Positions 6,422 to 12,770 of a stretch of 12,770 nt of DNA are shown here, piece by piece. This DNA is from Bacillota bacterium (GTDB lineage Bacteria; Bacillota; Limnochordia; Limnochordales; ZCTH02-B6). The DNA lies in contig PKQR01000053.1 in assembly GCA_017578085.1 (NCBI GenBank), forward strand, positions 1 to 12,770, in the 5' to 3' direction. The number at the start of each line of letters is the position of its first letter. Position 1 is the stretch's first letter. The position numbers were made by a program, and so were the translations under genes. The notes beneath the pieces were generated by a model. That model was given only the letters and a program-made list of their open reading frames with translations, did no database searches and had not been told where the DNA came from.

Positions 6422-7345
6422 CTACGCGGCCAGAAGCGGTGCGGCGGACGGCGCTCCACCAGGCGTTCCGGCGCTGGTGGAAACGCTGGCCGAGGTGCTC
6501 GCCGTGGTGCGGTACTGCTTGGGCACGATGCGCTCCTCCCGCTCAATCAGCCCGTACCAGCGCAGGAATTCCTCCGCGAAGGCCTTATGCCACCGCACCC
6601 TGGATGACTGCAGCGTGCGGTAGGCGGTCGCCTCTGCGATGAACGCCGGGATGCCTAGGTCGGCGCCCGCCTTGCGCGCCAGGGACCCGGCCACCGGCGT
6701 GCCGACGACCCGAAACCTGTAGACATTGCGGTTCTTGACGTGGTACGTGTTGAGGTACCGGACCGCATGCTCCGCAAACCGCCGCGCGTCCCCGGCCGGA
6801 TACGTGATCAGCGTCTGGCCCACCGAGTCGTGGCGGCCGTAAATGCCCCATCCCTCATGCAGGTCCAGGAGCGCCGCGGGCGGGAACTCCTCCACGACGG
6901 CCCAGATCTCCCGGGCCAGTTCCGTAGTCGGCTCCTTGCCGACGGGGAACTGGCGGTTGAGGTCGACCCCGCCCGTGGACGTGCGCCGGCCGCGGGCGAT
7001 GGCGTCGGCGTTGGCCCTGGGCAGGACGACCAGCGTGCCCCGGTCGATCACCCAATCCTTGATCTCGCCGGCGGCGAGGTATCCCGACGTCTCATCGCCG
7101 TGCATGCCGCCCACGATCATGACCGTGGGACCGGGTTCGCTGGCGCGAACGATGTAGACCTCGGTTTCTTCGGGCGTACCTGCCCGCAGCGTCCGCACTT
7201 CCCGGACGACTGCCGGCGCGGCTGCTCCGGGAACGCCGCCCGCGGCGGCAGTGACAGGCGAGCTCCACGCGGCCGCGGGCGCGAAGGCGGTGAGGAATAC
7301 GGCGAGGAATACAATTAAGAGCACAAAGACAGAATGCCGTCTCAT
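6422..7345 (-). CDS. Secreted M14-type metallo-hydrolase (succinylglutamate desuccinylase/aspartoacylase-like)
   Basis: A 307-aa protein with an N-terminal signal sequence (MRRHSVFVLLIVFLAVFLTA, likely cleaved after about residue 26). The zinc carboxypeptidase-like core spans about 50-265. Zinc ligands are visible: H82 and E85 in GGMHGDETSGY (79-89), and H163 in LLDLHEGWG (159-167). GVDLNRQFP (126-134) matches the substrate-binding DLNR motif, and E238 in FIAEATAY is the likely general base. Family members hydrolyse amide bonds of small acyl-amino acids or peptides; a secreted form points to an extracellular or cell-wall substrate, which is inferred. The last 30 residues are a low-complexity Ser/Thr/Ala tail. 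The start ATG has only a weak purine run (GGGGGG, 7 nt away), but the signal peptide begins there. It stands alone, convergent with the barrel-like gene. Confidence 0.85.
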   Translation of the reverse strand: MRRHSVFVLLIVFLAVFLTAFAPAAAWSSPVTAAAGGVPGAAAPAVVREVRTLRAGTPEETEVYIVRASEPGPTVMIVGGMHGDETSGYLAAGEIKDWVIDRGTLVVLPRANADAIARGRRTSTGGVDLNRQFPVGKEPTTELAREIWAVVEEFPPAALLDLHEGWGIYGRHDSVGQTLITYPAGDARRFAEHAVRYLNTYHVKNRNVYRFRVVGTPVAGSLARKAGADLGIPAFIAEATAYRTLQSSRVRWHKAFAEEFLRWYGLIEREERIVPKQYRTTASTSASVSTSAGTPGGAPSAAPLLAA

Positions 7346-7471
7346 CGTTCAACCCCCCACGGCCCACTACGGTCCGCCTGGGGCGGGCTCCTCCGGGGAA
7401 TCGGCGGCGCGCCTGCCGCAGCCTGGCCACCGGACCGGTTTCCGGAACCGCGGGCAGGAGTAGGACCGGAC

Positions 7472-7477
7472 AGGAGG
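7472..7477 (+). promoter_or_regulatory. Ribosome binding site before an ATC codon
   Basis: AGGAGG is followed by a 6-nt spacer and then ATC (7484) in the frame of the SIMPL fragment. The spacing is ideal, but ATC is a very rare start codon. Either the start is non-standard or an ATG has mutated. Confidence 0.5.
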
Positions 7478-7483
7478 CGAAGT

Positions 7484-7861
7484 ATCCCATTTGTCCAAAC
7501 CGGCTTTGAAGCCCGCCGGTTTGTCCAGATCGTCATCACGGACGCCGCGCGGGTGGGCGAGGCGATGCAGGCGCTGCTCAACGCCGGGCTCAACTTCGTG
7601 TACAACGTGACCTACACCGTAGACGACAAGGCGGCGGCCCGGGACGAGGCCATCCGCCTGGCGCTGGAGGACGCCCGGCAGCAGGCGGAGTCCATCGCCC
7701 GGTACATGGGCATGCGGCTTGGCCGAGTCTTGTCCATCTCCGGCAGCGACGCCTCACCCGGGTACTACCAAGGCGTCGGCGCCGAGAGCGTGCCGATGGA
7801 CCCGGCGCCCGTCTCCATTCAGGTGTCGCTCACCGTCACCTACGAGCTCCTGGAGCCGTGA
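7484..7861 (+). pseudogene. SIMPL (DUF541) domain protein, C-terminal half only
   Basis: The frame matches the second half of SIMPL-domain proteins: GFEARRFVQIVITDAARVGEAMQALLNAG, then VTYTVDDKAAARDEAIRLALEDARQQAESIARYMGMRLGRVLSIS, then a final VSIQVSLTVTYELLEP. Intact family members are usually about 220-240 aa and begin with a TVTG-type first strand. Here only about 125 codons follow the ribosome binding site, and the 140 bp upstream holds no N-terminal half in any frame. There is no ATG or GTG at the right place; ATC 7484 is the best-placed codon. Downstream in-frame GTG and ATG codons would cut into the domain. It is either a decayed gene or a shortened one translated from ATC. The reading frame itself is undamaged to the stop. 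Intact family members are mostly exported; no signal peptide remains here. Confidence 0.7.
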
Positions 7862-7913
7862 GCGAGCCGGATTGGCCGTCCGGGCGCCGCCGGGCCCTGC
7901 CAAAATTTTGCCC

Positions 7914-7943
7914 TGGTGACCCGCGGGCACTCACCGCTATACT
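7914..7943 (+). promoter_or_regulatory. Likely promoter of the coiled-coil gene
   Basis: TATACT (7938-7943) is a good -10 hexamer. TGGTGA (7914-7919), 18 bp upstream, is a weak -35. Transcription would start near 7950, just before the AAAGGAG ribosome binding site. The palindrome CAAAATTTTG (7901-7910) lies directly upstream and could be a regulator site. Confidence 0.4.
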
Positions 7944-7966
7944 GCAAGCGGAAAGGAGTGGGAAAC

Positions 7967-8506
7967 ATGCGCTCATCCATCAAGCGTCTGGGCGTGCTCG
8001 CGCTGGTTTTCGCGCTGCTTGGAGCCGGTGCGGCGAGCCTCGTGTTCGCCAACGCTGCCGGCGACGCCGTCCAAGCGGAAGTGCAGGCAACCGCTGGCGC
8101 TCCCGAGGATCAGGGGACGGGCGAGCAGCCGGCGGATGAGAAGCCGGCGGCCGACGGCGCTGTCCCTGATGAAAAGCGCATGGAGCTGCTGGCGCGGTGG
8201 GACGTGCTGATCCAGGAGCGACAGCGCCTGCGGGCGGAACTGCGCAAGGTTGACCGCGAGCTCATGCAGGTTGCCCGGGAGCTCTGGCCCCACGAGTGGG
8301 CCCGCACCCGCGGCCGGGTGCTCGAGCGCCTCGCAGAGTATGAGGAGCGCATGGGCAAGTACGGCGAGGAAATCTCCGCCTGGATTCCCCCGGCCGTGAT
8401 CGACCACATCGCCCAGCGCACCGGCAAGACGGCCGAAGAGGTCCGTGAGCTCATCGAGAGCGGGCAGTGGCGTGAGCTCTTGGCCCTCATGAGAAGCGAG
8501 GATTAG
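7967..8506 (+). CDS. Secreted coiled-coil protein, unknown function
   Basis: A 179-aa protein with a signal peptide (MRSSIKRLGVLALVFALLGA..., likely cleaved after FANA at about residue 30). A disordered, acidic Glu/Ala/Pro linker follows (33-68). Next is a charged helical region with heptad-like spacing (about 69-132: KRMELLARWDVLIQERQRLRAELRKVDRELMQVARELW), then a C-terminal helical section (145-175) including VIDHIAQRTGKTAEEVRELIESGQW. The ATG follows AAGGAG with an 8-nt spacer. No family is recognised. It is expected outside the cytoplasmic membrane, and may self-associate or bind another envelope component. It has its own promoter and a downstream hairpin, so it is probably a single-gene unit. 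Confidence 0.8.
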   Translation: MRSSIKRLGVLALVFALLGAGAASLVFANAAGDAVQAEVQATAGAPEDQGTGEQPADEKPAADGAVPDEKRMELLARWDVLIQERQRLRAELRKVDRELMQVARELWPHEWARTRGRVLERLAEYEERMGKYGEEISAWIPPAVIDHIAQRTGKTAEEVRELIESGQWRELLALMRSED

Positions 8507-8536
8507 CCCGGAAAGGGCCCTCTCGTCGCGGTGACG

Positions 8537-8569
8537 CCGGCGGGGCGGGCTTCCGCCCTGTCCCGCCGG
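8537..8569. terminator. GC-rich hairpin between convergent genes
   Basis: CCGGCGGG (8537-8544) pairs with CCCGCCGG (8562-8569), and GGGCGG/CCGCCC inside gives an alternative stem. It sits 30 bp after the coiled-coil gene and 17 bp from the stop of the methyltransferase remnant, so it could serve both strands. There is no T-run. Confidence 0.45.
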
Positions 8570-8585
8570 TGAAACCGGAACCCTC

Positions 8586-8877
8586 CTACACGACCCTCGT
8601 TTTTTCGGCCGCAAACCGCAGCCGGACGTAGTCCACGACCCAGCGACCGTCCGGCTGCTGCAGGACGGGGCGGCAGCGCTCCTCCACCGCCCGGCAAAAG
8701 CTGTCCCGCGTCGCACCCCAGCTCCAAGAGGCGCTTGGTCAGCACCCCGTCGCCGCAGCCTAAGTCCAGGATGCGCTCGCCGGGTTTCGGATCCAAGAGC
8801 TCGACCACAGGCGCGCCCAACTCCGGTACAAACCGGGCGTGGCGCGCGTAAATCTCCGCATCCCAGGATTGCCCCAC
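8586..8877 (-). pseudogene. Class I SAM methyltransferase with its middle deleted
   Basis: The start is healthy: GTG at 8877 follows AGGAGG with a 7-nt spacer, and codons 1-57 encode a normal N-terminus, MGQSWDAEIYARHARFVPEL, reaching SAM-binding motif I (ILDLGCGDG, 36-44) and LTKRLLELGCDA. At about 8705-8716 the sequence jumps to another frame that reads ATRDSFCRAVEERCRPVLQQ, then RWVVDYVRLRFAA, ending at a TAG at 8586. That is a typical C-terminus of the same family. Intact relatives are about 250 aa, so roughly 150 codons (motifs II-VI and the substrate part) are missing. Reading straight on in the first frame to 8503 gives unrelated low-complexity sequence. An internal deletion with a frame change explains all of this. 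The remnant cannot be an active enzyme. Confidence 0.82.
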
Positions 8878-9175
8878 CGGCGGACCTCCTCCCCGAACTC
8901 CCCGGCCGCACAGCCGAGGGGTTCGCTCTTGCGGTCATCAACGCCTACAGGATACTATCTTCAGCACCGCCCTGCCAGCCGCGAAAGGAGGAATGGGGGC
9001 TTCGCCCGCCGGGCGCCGCAGCCCGCCGGGCTGGGCCAGGATCCTCCCAGCGCCGCGGCGAATACAGGCGCGCCGGCAGCCGCCGGCTGGGAAACACTCT
9101 TTGGAAAAACCGCTTCGGGGCAGCCTTTGTCAAGAGCAATACGGCCGAGAAGCAGGCTGGGGAGGCGAGGGGATC
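8878..9175 (+). promoter_or_regulatory. msrA upstream region and leader
   Basis: No gene is seen in this 298-bp stretch. A possible promoter is TTGCGG (8929-8934), an 18-bp spacer, and TACTAT (8953-8958), giving a leader of about 210 nt. Two copies of the palindrome GCCCGCCGGGC lie at 9004-9014 and 9021-9031. A perfect ribosome-binding-like AAAGGAGG at 8984-8991 is only 1 nt from an ATG at 8993 that is in frame with msrA, but the spacing is too short and the extra 61 residues resemble no MsrA extension or signal peptide. I do not recognise a known riboswitch. Confidence 0.35.
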
Positions 9176-9727
9176 ATGACGGAAGCCCATGCGGGCGCTC
9201 AAGTGGCCACCCTGGGGGGCGGCTGTTTCTGGTGCCTGGAAGCCGTGTTTGAGCAGCTGCGGGGCGTGATCCGCGTGCAGCCCGGGTACGCGGGCGGGCA
9301 CGTACCCCATCCGACCTACGAGCAAGTGTGCACCGGCACCACAGGCCATGCGGAAGTGGTGCAAATCACCTTTGATCCGAAGGTCATCACGTATCCGGAG
9401 CTCCTGGAGGTCTTCTTCGCCATCCATGACCCGACGACCCCCGACCGGCAGGGGGAAGACGTGGGCCCCCAGTACCGCTCCATCATCCTCTACCACGACG
9501 AAGGACAGCGGGCCGCGGCCTTGGAGGCCATCCGCGCCTTGGAAGCGTCCCGCCGCTGGCCGGACCCCATCGTGACCCAGGTCGTGCCCTTCGAGGCCTT
9601 CTACCCGGCGGAGGACTATCACCACGAGTACTTCCGGCGCAACCCCAACCAGGGCTACTGCCGGCTGGTGATCGCGCCCAAGGTGGTCAAGTTCCGGCAA
9701 CAGTTCGCCCATAAGCTCAAGGAGTGA
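9176..9727 (+). CDS. msrA: Peptide methionine-(S)-sulfoxide reductase
   Basis: A 183-aa MsrA, of full family length. It reduces the S-epimer of methionine sulfoxide in oxidised proteins, using thioredoxin to recycle. The catalytic motif GGCFWCLE (15-22) carries the nucleophile C17, with C20 also present. The family segments GYAGG (37-41), YEQVCTGTTGHAEVV (48-62) and PQYRSIILYH (98-107) are intact, followed by AEDYHHEYF (145-153). C162 in GYCRLVIAPKV is the likely resolving cysteine. The ATG at 9176 follows GAGGGG at a short spacing (3 nt), with GGAGG further up (10 nt). There is no fused MsrB domain. It is separate from the next gene by 151 bp. A role in oxidative stress fits the PerR-like gene elsewhere in the window, but no Per box is seen here. 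Confidence 0.95.
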   Translation: MTEAHAGAQVATLGGGCFWCLEAVFEQLRGVIRVQPGYAGGHVPHPTYEQVCTGTTGHAEVVQITFDPKVITYPELLEVFFAIHDPTTPDRQGEDVGPQYRSIILYHDEGQRAAALEAIRALEASRRWPDPIVTQVVPFEAFYPAEDYHHEYFRRNPNQGYCRLVIAPKVVKFRQQFAHKLKE

Positions 9728-9878
9728 CGGACAAACGCAAGGAGCGACCGCCTGCGGATACGCCGAGCGCGGTCTCAAGGGCTTCGCCGCAGACGGCAGG
9801 CCGGCAGCCAGCTCCCGCCCCGCTGGCAAGGAAACCCGGACGCCCCTGGCGTAGTCAGTGGTGCGGGAGCGATTGCCT

Positions 9879-10844
9879 ATGCGCCGGCCAACCAGGACAT
9901 CGGCTTTCGGATCATCCAAGCGGGAAAGCCACGACGCGTCCGCCTTCTACCAGCGCAACCTCTATGGGGGCGGGGGGCTGGTGGACCTCTTTGACCCGGC
10001 GCTCGCCAACGGCTGGTCCGCCAACGGGGCGCACCGCCGGTCCGTGCCGCCTAGGCCCCTTGAGGAGTGGGCCGACCGGATCTACTGCCACACGGCGGAG
10101 GACATGCACCACATCCCCGACGGGTCCGTTGCCCTGGCCTTCACTTCACCGCCCTACAACGCGGGGAAAGAATACGATGAGGACCTGGACCTGGGCGCCT
10201 ACCTGGACCTCATCACCCGGGTGGCGGCCGAGGTCTACCGGGTGCTGCGCCCGGGCGGGCGGTATGTGGTCAACATCGCCAACCTGGGCCGCAAGCCGTA
10301 CATCCCCCTCCACGCCTACTTTTACGCCCGCCACATGGCGGTGGGCTTCCTGCCTGCGGGCGAGATCATCTGGCAAAAAGGCAAGAGCATGAGCGGCAGC
10401 TGCGCCTGGGGCAGCTGGCTGTCGGCCAAGGCGCCCCGGCTGCGGGACGTCCACGAGTACCTGCTGGTTTTCGTCAAGGACTCCTTCGGCCGGCCTGACA
10501 AGGGCGAAAGCGACATCGATCGGGATGAGTTCCTGGCCGCGACTTTGTCGGTCTGGGAGATCCCGCCCGAATCCGCCCGCCGGGTGGGTCACCCGGCGCC
10601 GTTTCCCGTGGAGCTCGCGCAACGGGTCATCCGGCTGTACAGCTACGTGGGCGACGTCGTCCTCGACCCCTTCAACGGCTCGGGCTCCACGTGCGTCGCG
10701 GCCGCGCTGACGGGGCGGCGGTACGTGGGCTACGACATCTCGGAGGAGTACTGCCGGCTGGCGGAGGCGCGCCTCGCGCAACTCGCCGCCGGGAAAGCCT
10801 GTGGACGGGCGCCGGGCCGGCCCGAAGGGTCGCAGGGGGCTTGA
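9879..10844 (+). CDS. Beta-class DNA methyltransferase (N6-adenine or N4-cytosine), solitary
   Basis: A 321-aa DNA amino-methyltransferase with its motifs in the beta-class order. The catalytic motif IV TSPPYN (89-94) comes first, then LRPGGRYVVNIAN (123-135); the SAM-binding motif I DPFNGSGST (263-271) lies near the C-terminus, followed by GRRYVGYDISEEY (279-291). GHPAPFPVELAQRVI (237-251) is typical of this group. A target-recognition segment probably lies at about 140-235 (WQKGKSMSGSCAWGSW, 165-180). TSPPYN does not decide between N4-cytosine and N6-adenine. The ATG at 9879 follows GGGAG with a 9-nt spacer; an in-frame GTG at 9858 is the alternative. No restriction enzyme gene is adjacent. 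The stop is followed 2 bp later by tag, so the two are one operon. Confidence 0.92.
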   Translation: MRRPTRTSAFGSSKRESHDASAFYQRNLYGGGGLVDLFDPALANGWSANGAHRRSVPPRPLEEWADRIYCHTAEDMHHIPDGSVALAFTSPPYNAGKEYDEDLDLGAYLDLITRVAAEVYRVLRPGGRYVVNIANLGRKPYIPLHAYFYARHMAVGFLPAGEIIWQKGKSMSGSCAWGSWLSAKAPRLRDVHEYLLVFVKDSFGRPDKGESDIDRDEFLAATLSVWEIPPESARRVGHPAPFPVELAQRVIRLYSYVGDVVLDPFNGSGSTCVAAALTGRRYVGYDISEEYCRLAEARLAQLAAGKACGRAPGRPEGSQGA

Positions 10845-10846
10845 GC

Positions 10847-11437
10847 ATGGAGCGCTGCGCCTGGGTCACCAGCGACCCCGACTACATCGCCTACCACGAC
10901 CGGGAATGGGGCGTGCCGGTCTTCGACGACCGGCTCCTGTTTGAGTTCCTCGTCCTCGAGGGCGCGCAGGCGGGCTTGAGCTGGCTGACCATCCTCAAGA
11001 AGCGGGCGGCCTTCCGGCGGGCCTTCGCCGGTTTCGACCCGGAAAAGGTCGCCGCCTTTGATGACGCCCGGATCGCGGCGCTCTTGTCGGATCCCGGCAT
11101 CGTCCGCAACCGGCTCAAAATCGAAAGCGCGGTGCAGAACGCCCGCGCCTTCCTCAAGGTCAAAGAGGAGTTTGGGTCTTTCGCCGCCTACATCTGGCGC
11201 TTCGTGGACGGCGCGCCGCGGCAAAACGCCTGGCGCCGCCAGGAGGATGTGCCCGCGCAAACGCCCGAATCCCAGGCCATGAGCCGGGATCTTTACCGCC
11301 GCGGCTTTCGTTTTGTGGGCCCCACCATCTGCTACGCCTTCATGCAAGCGGTGGGCATGGTCAACGACCACATCGTCACGTGTTTCCGGCATAAAGAGGT
11401 GGCCGAGATGGCCGCCCGCCTGACCCGCTTCACGTGA
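10847..11437 (+). CDS. tag: DNA-3-methyladenine glycosylase I
   Basis: A 196-aa base-excision repair enzyme that removes 3-methyladenine from alkylated DNA. Residue numbering matches E. coli Tag closely: zinc ligands C4 (MERCAWV), H17 (YHDREWG), H175 and C179 (NDHIVTC), and E38 in LVLEGAQAGLSW at the catalytic position. The helix-hairpin-helix fold region (about 35-100) includes AGLSWLTILKKR and SDPGIVRNRLKIES. VGPTICYAFMQAVGMVNDH (157-175) is the family's C-terminal signature. The ATG is 2 bp after the methyltransferase stop codon, with AGGGGGC as the ribosome binding site inside the upstream gene, so translation is probably coupled. Confidence 0.96.
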   Translation: MERCAWVTSDPDYIAYHDREWGVPVFDDRLLFEFLVLEGAQAGLSWLTILKKRAAFRRAFAGFDPEKVAAFDDARIAALLSDPGIVRNRLKIESAVQNARAFLKVKEEFGSFAAYIWRFVDGAPRQNAWRRQEDVPAQTPESQAMSRDLYRRGFRFVGPTICYAFMQAVGMVNDHIVTCFRHKEVAEMAARLTRFT

Positions 11438-11494
11438 CGGGCCGCCCGTCCGGTTGCCCGCCCGCCGCAACGCTGGCGTATGCTGCCGGCGCCG

Positions 11495-12175
11495 TCAGCC
11501 TGCTCGGGCCGCCGTGGCCTGCGGACGCGACCGCTCCGCCGCCATGACGCCGGAGAAGACCAACGCCACGCCGATCAGGTTGCTGATGGGAATGGCCCCC
11601 TCGATGCCGAGCCGGCTAGTCAACGTGCCGCCCAGGATGAAGACCAGCGCCCCCAGGAAGATCTGGCGGTTGTAGACCAGCTTGAACCGCAGCCACGAGT
11701 AGAGGGCGCCCAGCAGCATGACCATGCCGCCGACCGCCGAGAGCAGCACGCTCCAGGGCCGGCGGGCCGATACGGGCAAGATGTCGGCTGCCGAGGAGCC
11801 GACGCCCGCCGAAGCCAGCGCCTCCGTATTGATCTCCGCTCCCGCCAAGGCCACCAGGAACGCGGCCGCCACCAGCACTGTGGCTGCGGCGTAGACATGA
11901 CCAAGGACCGGGCGCTGCCGCGTCATGAGGTAGACCGTGCCGGCGCCCAGCAGGCCGGGCAAGGCGACGCCGGCAAAATAGTACAGCTTGTACACGAAAG
12001 GCGTCCAGCCGAACGCCCCGCCGTAAAACTCACCGAAGGTGGCGAGGACGAACATGATGAGGCCGGCCGACCACATCAGTTGGTGCCAGCGCCGGCGCTC
12101 CCGGTATTGGTTCAGCAGCACCCCGGCGAAAACCAAGCCGATGACGCACGACACCAGCGGGATAAGCCACGTCAC
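11495..12175 (-). CDS. Seven-helix integral membrane protein, unknown function
   Basis: A 226-aa protein with seven clear hydrophobic segments at about 3-21, 36-52, 62-83, 92-112, 142-160, 170-187 and 193-212. The loop between helices four and five (113-140, ITNEALASAG-type region, actually INTEALASAGVGSSAADIL) is the largest. A GEFYGGAFGW segment (48-57) and a basic RERRR loop (25-29) suggest the N-terminus is outside. The layout resembles the 7TM sensor modules of some histidine kinases, but no kinase part follows, and no family is recognised with confidence. The GTG at 12175 has a weak ribosome binding site (AGGAG 12 nt away). It is convergent with tag. Confidence 0.78.
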   Translation of the reverse strand: MTWLIPLVSCVIGLVFAGVLLNQYRERRRWHQLMWSAGLIMFVLATFGEFYGGAFGWTPFVYKLYYFAGVALPGLLGAGTVYLMTRQRPVLGHVYAAATVLVAAAFLVALAGAEINTEALASAGVGSSAADILPVSARRPWSVLLSAVGGMVMLLGALYSWLRFKLVYNRQIFLGALVFILGGTLTSRLGIEGAIPISNLIGVALVFSGVMAAERSRPQATAARAG

Positions 12176-12256
12176 TGCTTAGCCACTCTCCTGCCCTGCC
12201 GGGCCGCCGCCGGGGCGGGAGATGCCGCATTGAGACCCGGCAGCGGCCACAGCGGA

Positions 12257-12268
12257 CGATAATTATCG
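12257..12268. promoter_or_regulatory. AT-rich palindrome upstream of the 7-TM gene
   Basis: CGATAATTATCG is a perfect 12-bp palindrome, 82 bp before the GTG of the membrane protein. On the minus strand it contains GATAAT, a plausible -10 hexamer, but no good -35 is seen. It may be a promoter, an operator, or both. Confidence 0.35.
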
Positions 12269-12314
12269 CATGTCGATTTAAGTGTACCTTGCGCCGCAAA
12301 ACCTTGTCCACCGC

Positions 12315-12334
12315 AACGGGACACGGCTCCCGTT
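12315..12334 (-). terminator. Hairpin after the phosphomannomutase gene
   Basis: AACGGGA and TCCCGTT form a 7-bp stem with a 6-base loop, 14 bp after the stop codon of the minus-strand gene. A TTTT appears only about 17 bases further on, so it is a weak terminator candidate. Confidence 0.35.
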
Positions 12335-12347
12335 TCAATGCCGCATC

Positions 12348-12770
12348 CTAAACCGCTTCGAGCAGGGCCAGGACCTCCTGGGTCTTTTCCTCAAGCAGCG
12401 CCCGGTCGCCCCGGGTTTCCACGTTGAGCCGCACCAGGGGCTCGGTGTTGGACTTGCGCACGTTGAAGCGCCAGCGGTCAAACTCCATGCTGAGGCCGTC
12501 GATGTAGTCGACGCGGACGGCCTTGCCCTTGTAGGCGGCCTCAAGGCGCGCCAGGGCCGCGTCGGGATCCTGCAGGCGCCGGTTGATCTCGCCGCTGCAC
12601 GGGAACTTCTCGATGCGCTCCGCGACCAACTGGGACAAGGGCACGCCGGTTTCCGACAGGAGCTGCGCGATGAGGAGCCACGGGATCATCCCGCTGTCGC
12701 AGTAGCTGAAGGCCCGGAAATAGTGGTGGGCCGACATCTCCCCGCCGTAGGCGGCGTCCACTTCCCGCAT
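12348..12770 (-). CDS. Phosphomannomutase/phosphoglucomutase, C-terminal part
   Basis: The last 140 codons of an alpha-D-phosphohexomutase, cut by the right window edge; the first visible Met is an internal residue, not the start. YGGEMSAHHYF (8-18 of the visible part) is the sugar-binding GEMSGH-type loop at the end of domain 3. MEFDRWRFNVRKSNTEPLVR (94-113) contains the RxSNTEP phosphate-binding loop of domain 4, and LNVETRGDR follows. The enzyme interconverts mannose (or glucose) 6-phosphate and 1-phosphate, feeding GDP-mannose or other nucleotide-sugar and envelope polysaccharide synthesis. ManB/AlgC type is likely; choosing mannose or glucose needs the missing part. Confidence 0.92.
   Translation of the reverse strand: MREVDAAYGGEMSAHHYFRAFSYCDSGMIPWLLIAQLLSETGVPLSQLVAERIEKFPCSGEINRRLQDPDAALARLEAAYKGKAVRVDYIDGLSMEFDRWRFNVRKSNTEPLVRLNVETRGDRALLEEKTQEVLALLEAV

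Noticed and set aside
7334..7483. N-terminal extension of the SIMPL frame from an ATG at 7334
   Set aside because: The first ATG lies inside the metallo-hydrolase gene on the other strand, has no ribosome binding site, and the extra 50 residues show no SIMPL N-terminal pattern or signal peptide.
8993..9175. Extended MsrA start at ATG 8993
   Set aside because: The ribosome-binding-like AAAGGAGG is only 1 nt from the ATG, and MsrA proteins of normal length start near 9176.
9724..10392. Plus frame starting MTDKRKERPPADTPS overlapping the msrA stop
   Set aside because: It has a GTG overlapping msrA, but soon runs antisense-like Pro/Ser/Thr sequence in the wrong frame over the methyltransferase. 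No domain is visible; a frameshifted N-terminal extension of the methyltransferase was considered but is unsupported.

Overview
The window reads as chromosomal DNA from a high-GC bacterium. The best fit is a high-GC, probably thermophilic Bacillota lineage of the Symbiobacterium/Limnochordia/Thermaerobacter kind. That placement is inferred from strong GGAGG-type ribosome binding sites, frequent GTG starts (plus a TTG), a PerR-type regulator with a 7-1-7 AT-rich operator, and a VanW-domain protein. No rRNA, tRNA, CRISPR array, transposase, integrase or phage gene was found. Genes sit on both strands as short units, and only one tight operon is evident (methyltransferase-tag).

Left part (1-2206): a partial unknown gene at the edge lies downstream of a PerR-like repressor (78-515, minus). 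A perfect 7-1-7 inverted repeat precedes the repressor. A small two-helix membrane protein (693-866) is divergent from it. Next comes a low-complexity stretch with a 15-bp tandem repeat whose coding strand is uncertain, then a LysE-family exporter (1497-2141).

Middle (2207-7345): a PLP-dependent aminotransferase (minus) is divergent from a luciferase-like flavin oxidoreductase (plus). The oxidoreductase converges on a VanW-domain envelope protein (minus). Divergent from that is a secreted protein that looks like a small beta-barrel and ends in Phe. It converges, across a clear 11-bp hairpin, on a secreted M14-type (succinylglutamate desuccinylase/aspartoacylase-like) metallo-hydrolase.

Right-middle (7472-8877) holds two damaged or shortened genes around a healthy one. 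The first is the C-terminal half of a SIMPL (DUF541) protein with a good ribosome binding site but an ATC where the start codon should be. The second is a secreted coiled-coil protein and looks intact. The third is a class I SAM methyltransferase that has lost its middle and changed frame.

Right (9176-12770): MsrA, then a solitary beta-class DNA methyltransferase followed 2 bp later by DNA-3-methyladenine glycosylase I (Tag), a 7-TM membrane protein (minus), and the C-terminal end of a phosphomannomutase/phosphoglucomutase running off the window edge (minus).

As a whole this is housekeeping and accessory DNA with a loose stress and repair theme (peroxide sensing, methionine sulfoxide repair, alkylation repair) and several envelope proteins. 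I see no new multi-gene defence or biosynthetic system. The most unusual points are the barrel-like protein, the methyltransferase-glycosylase pair, the repeat with competing reading frames, and the two decayed genes.
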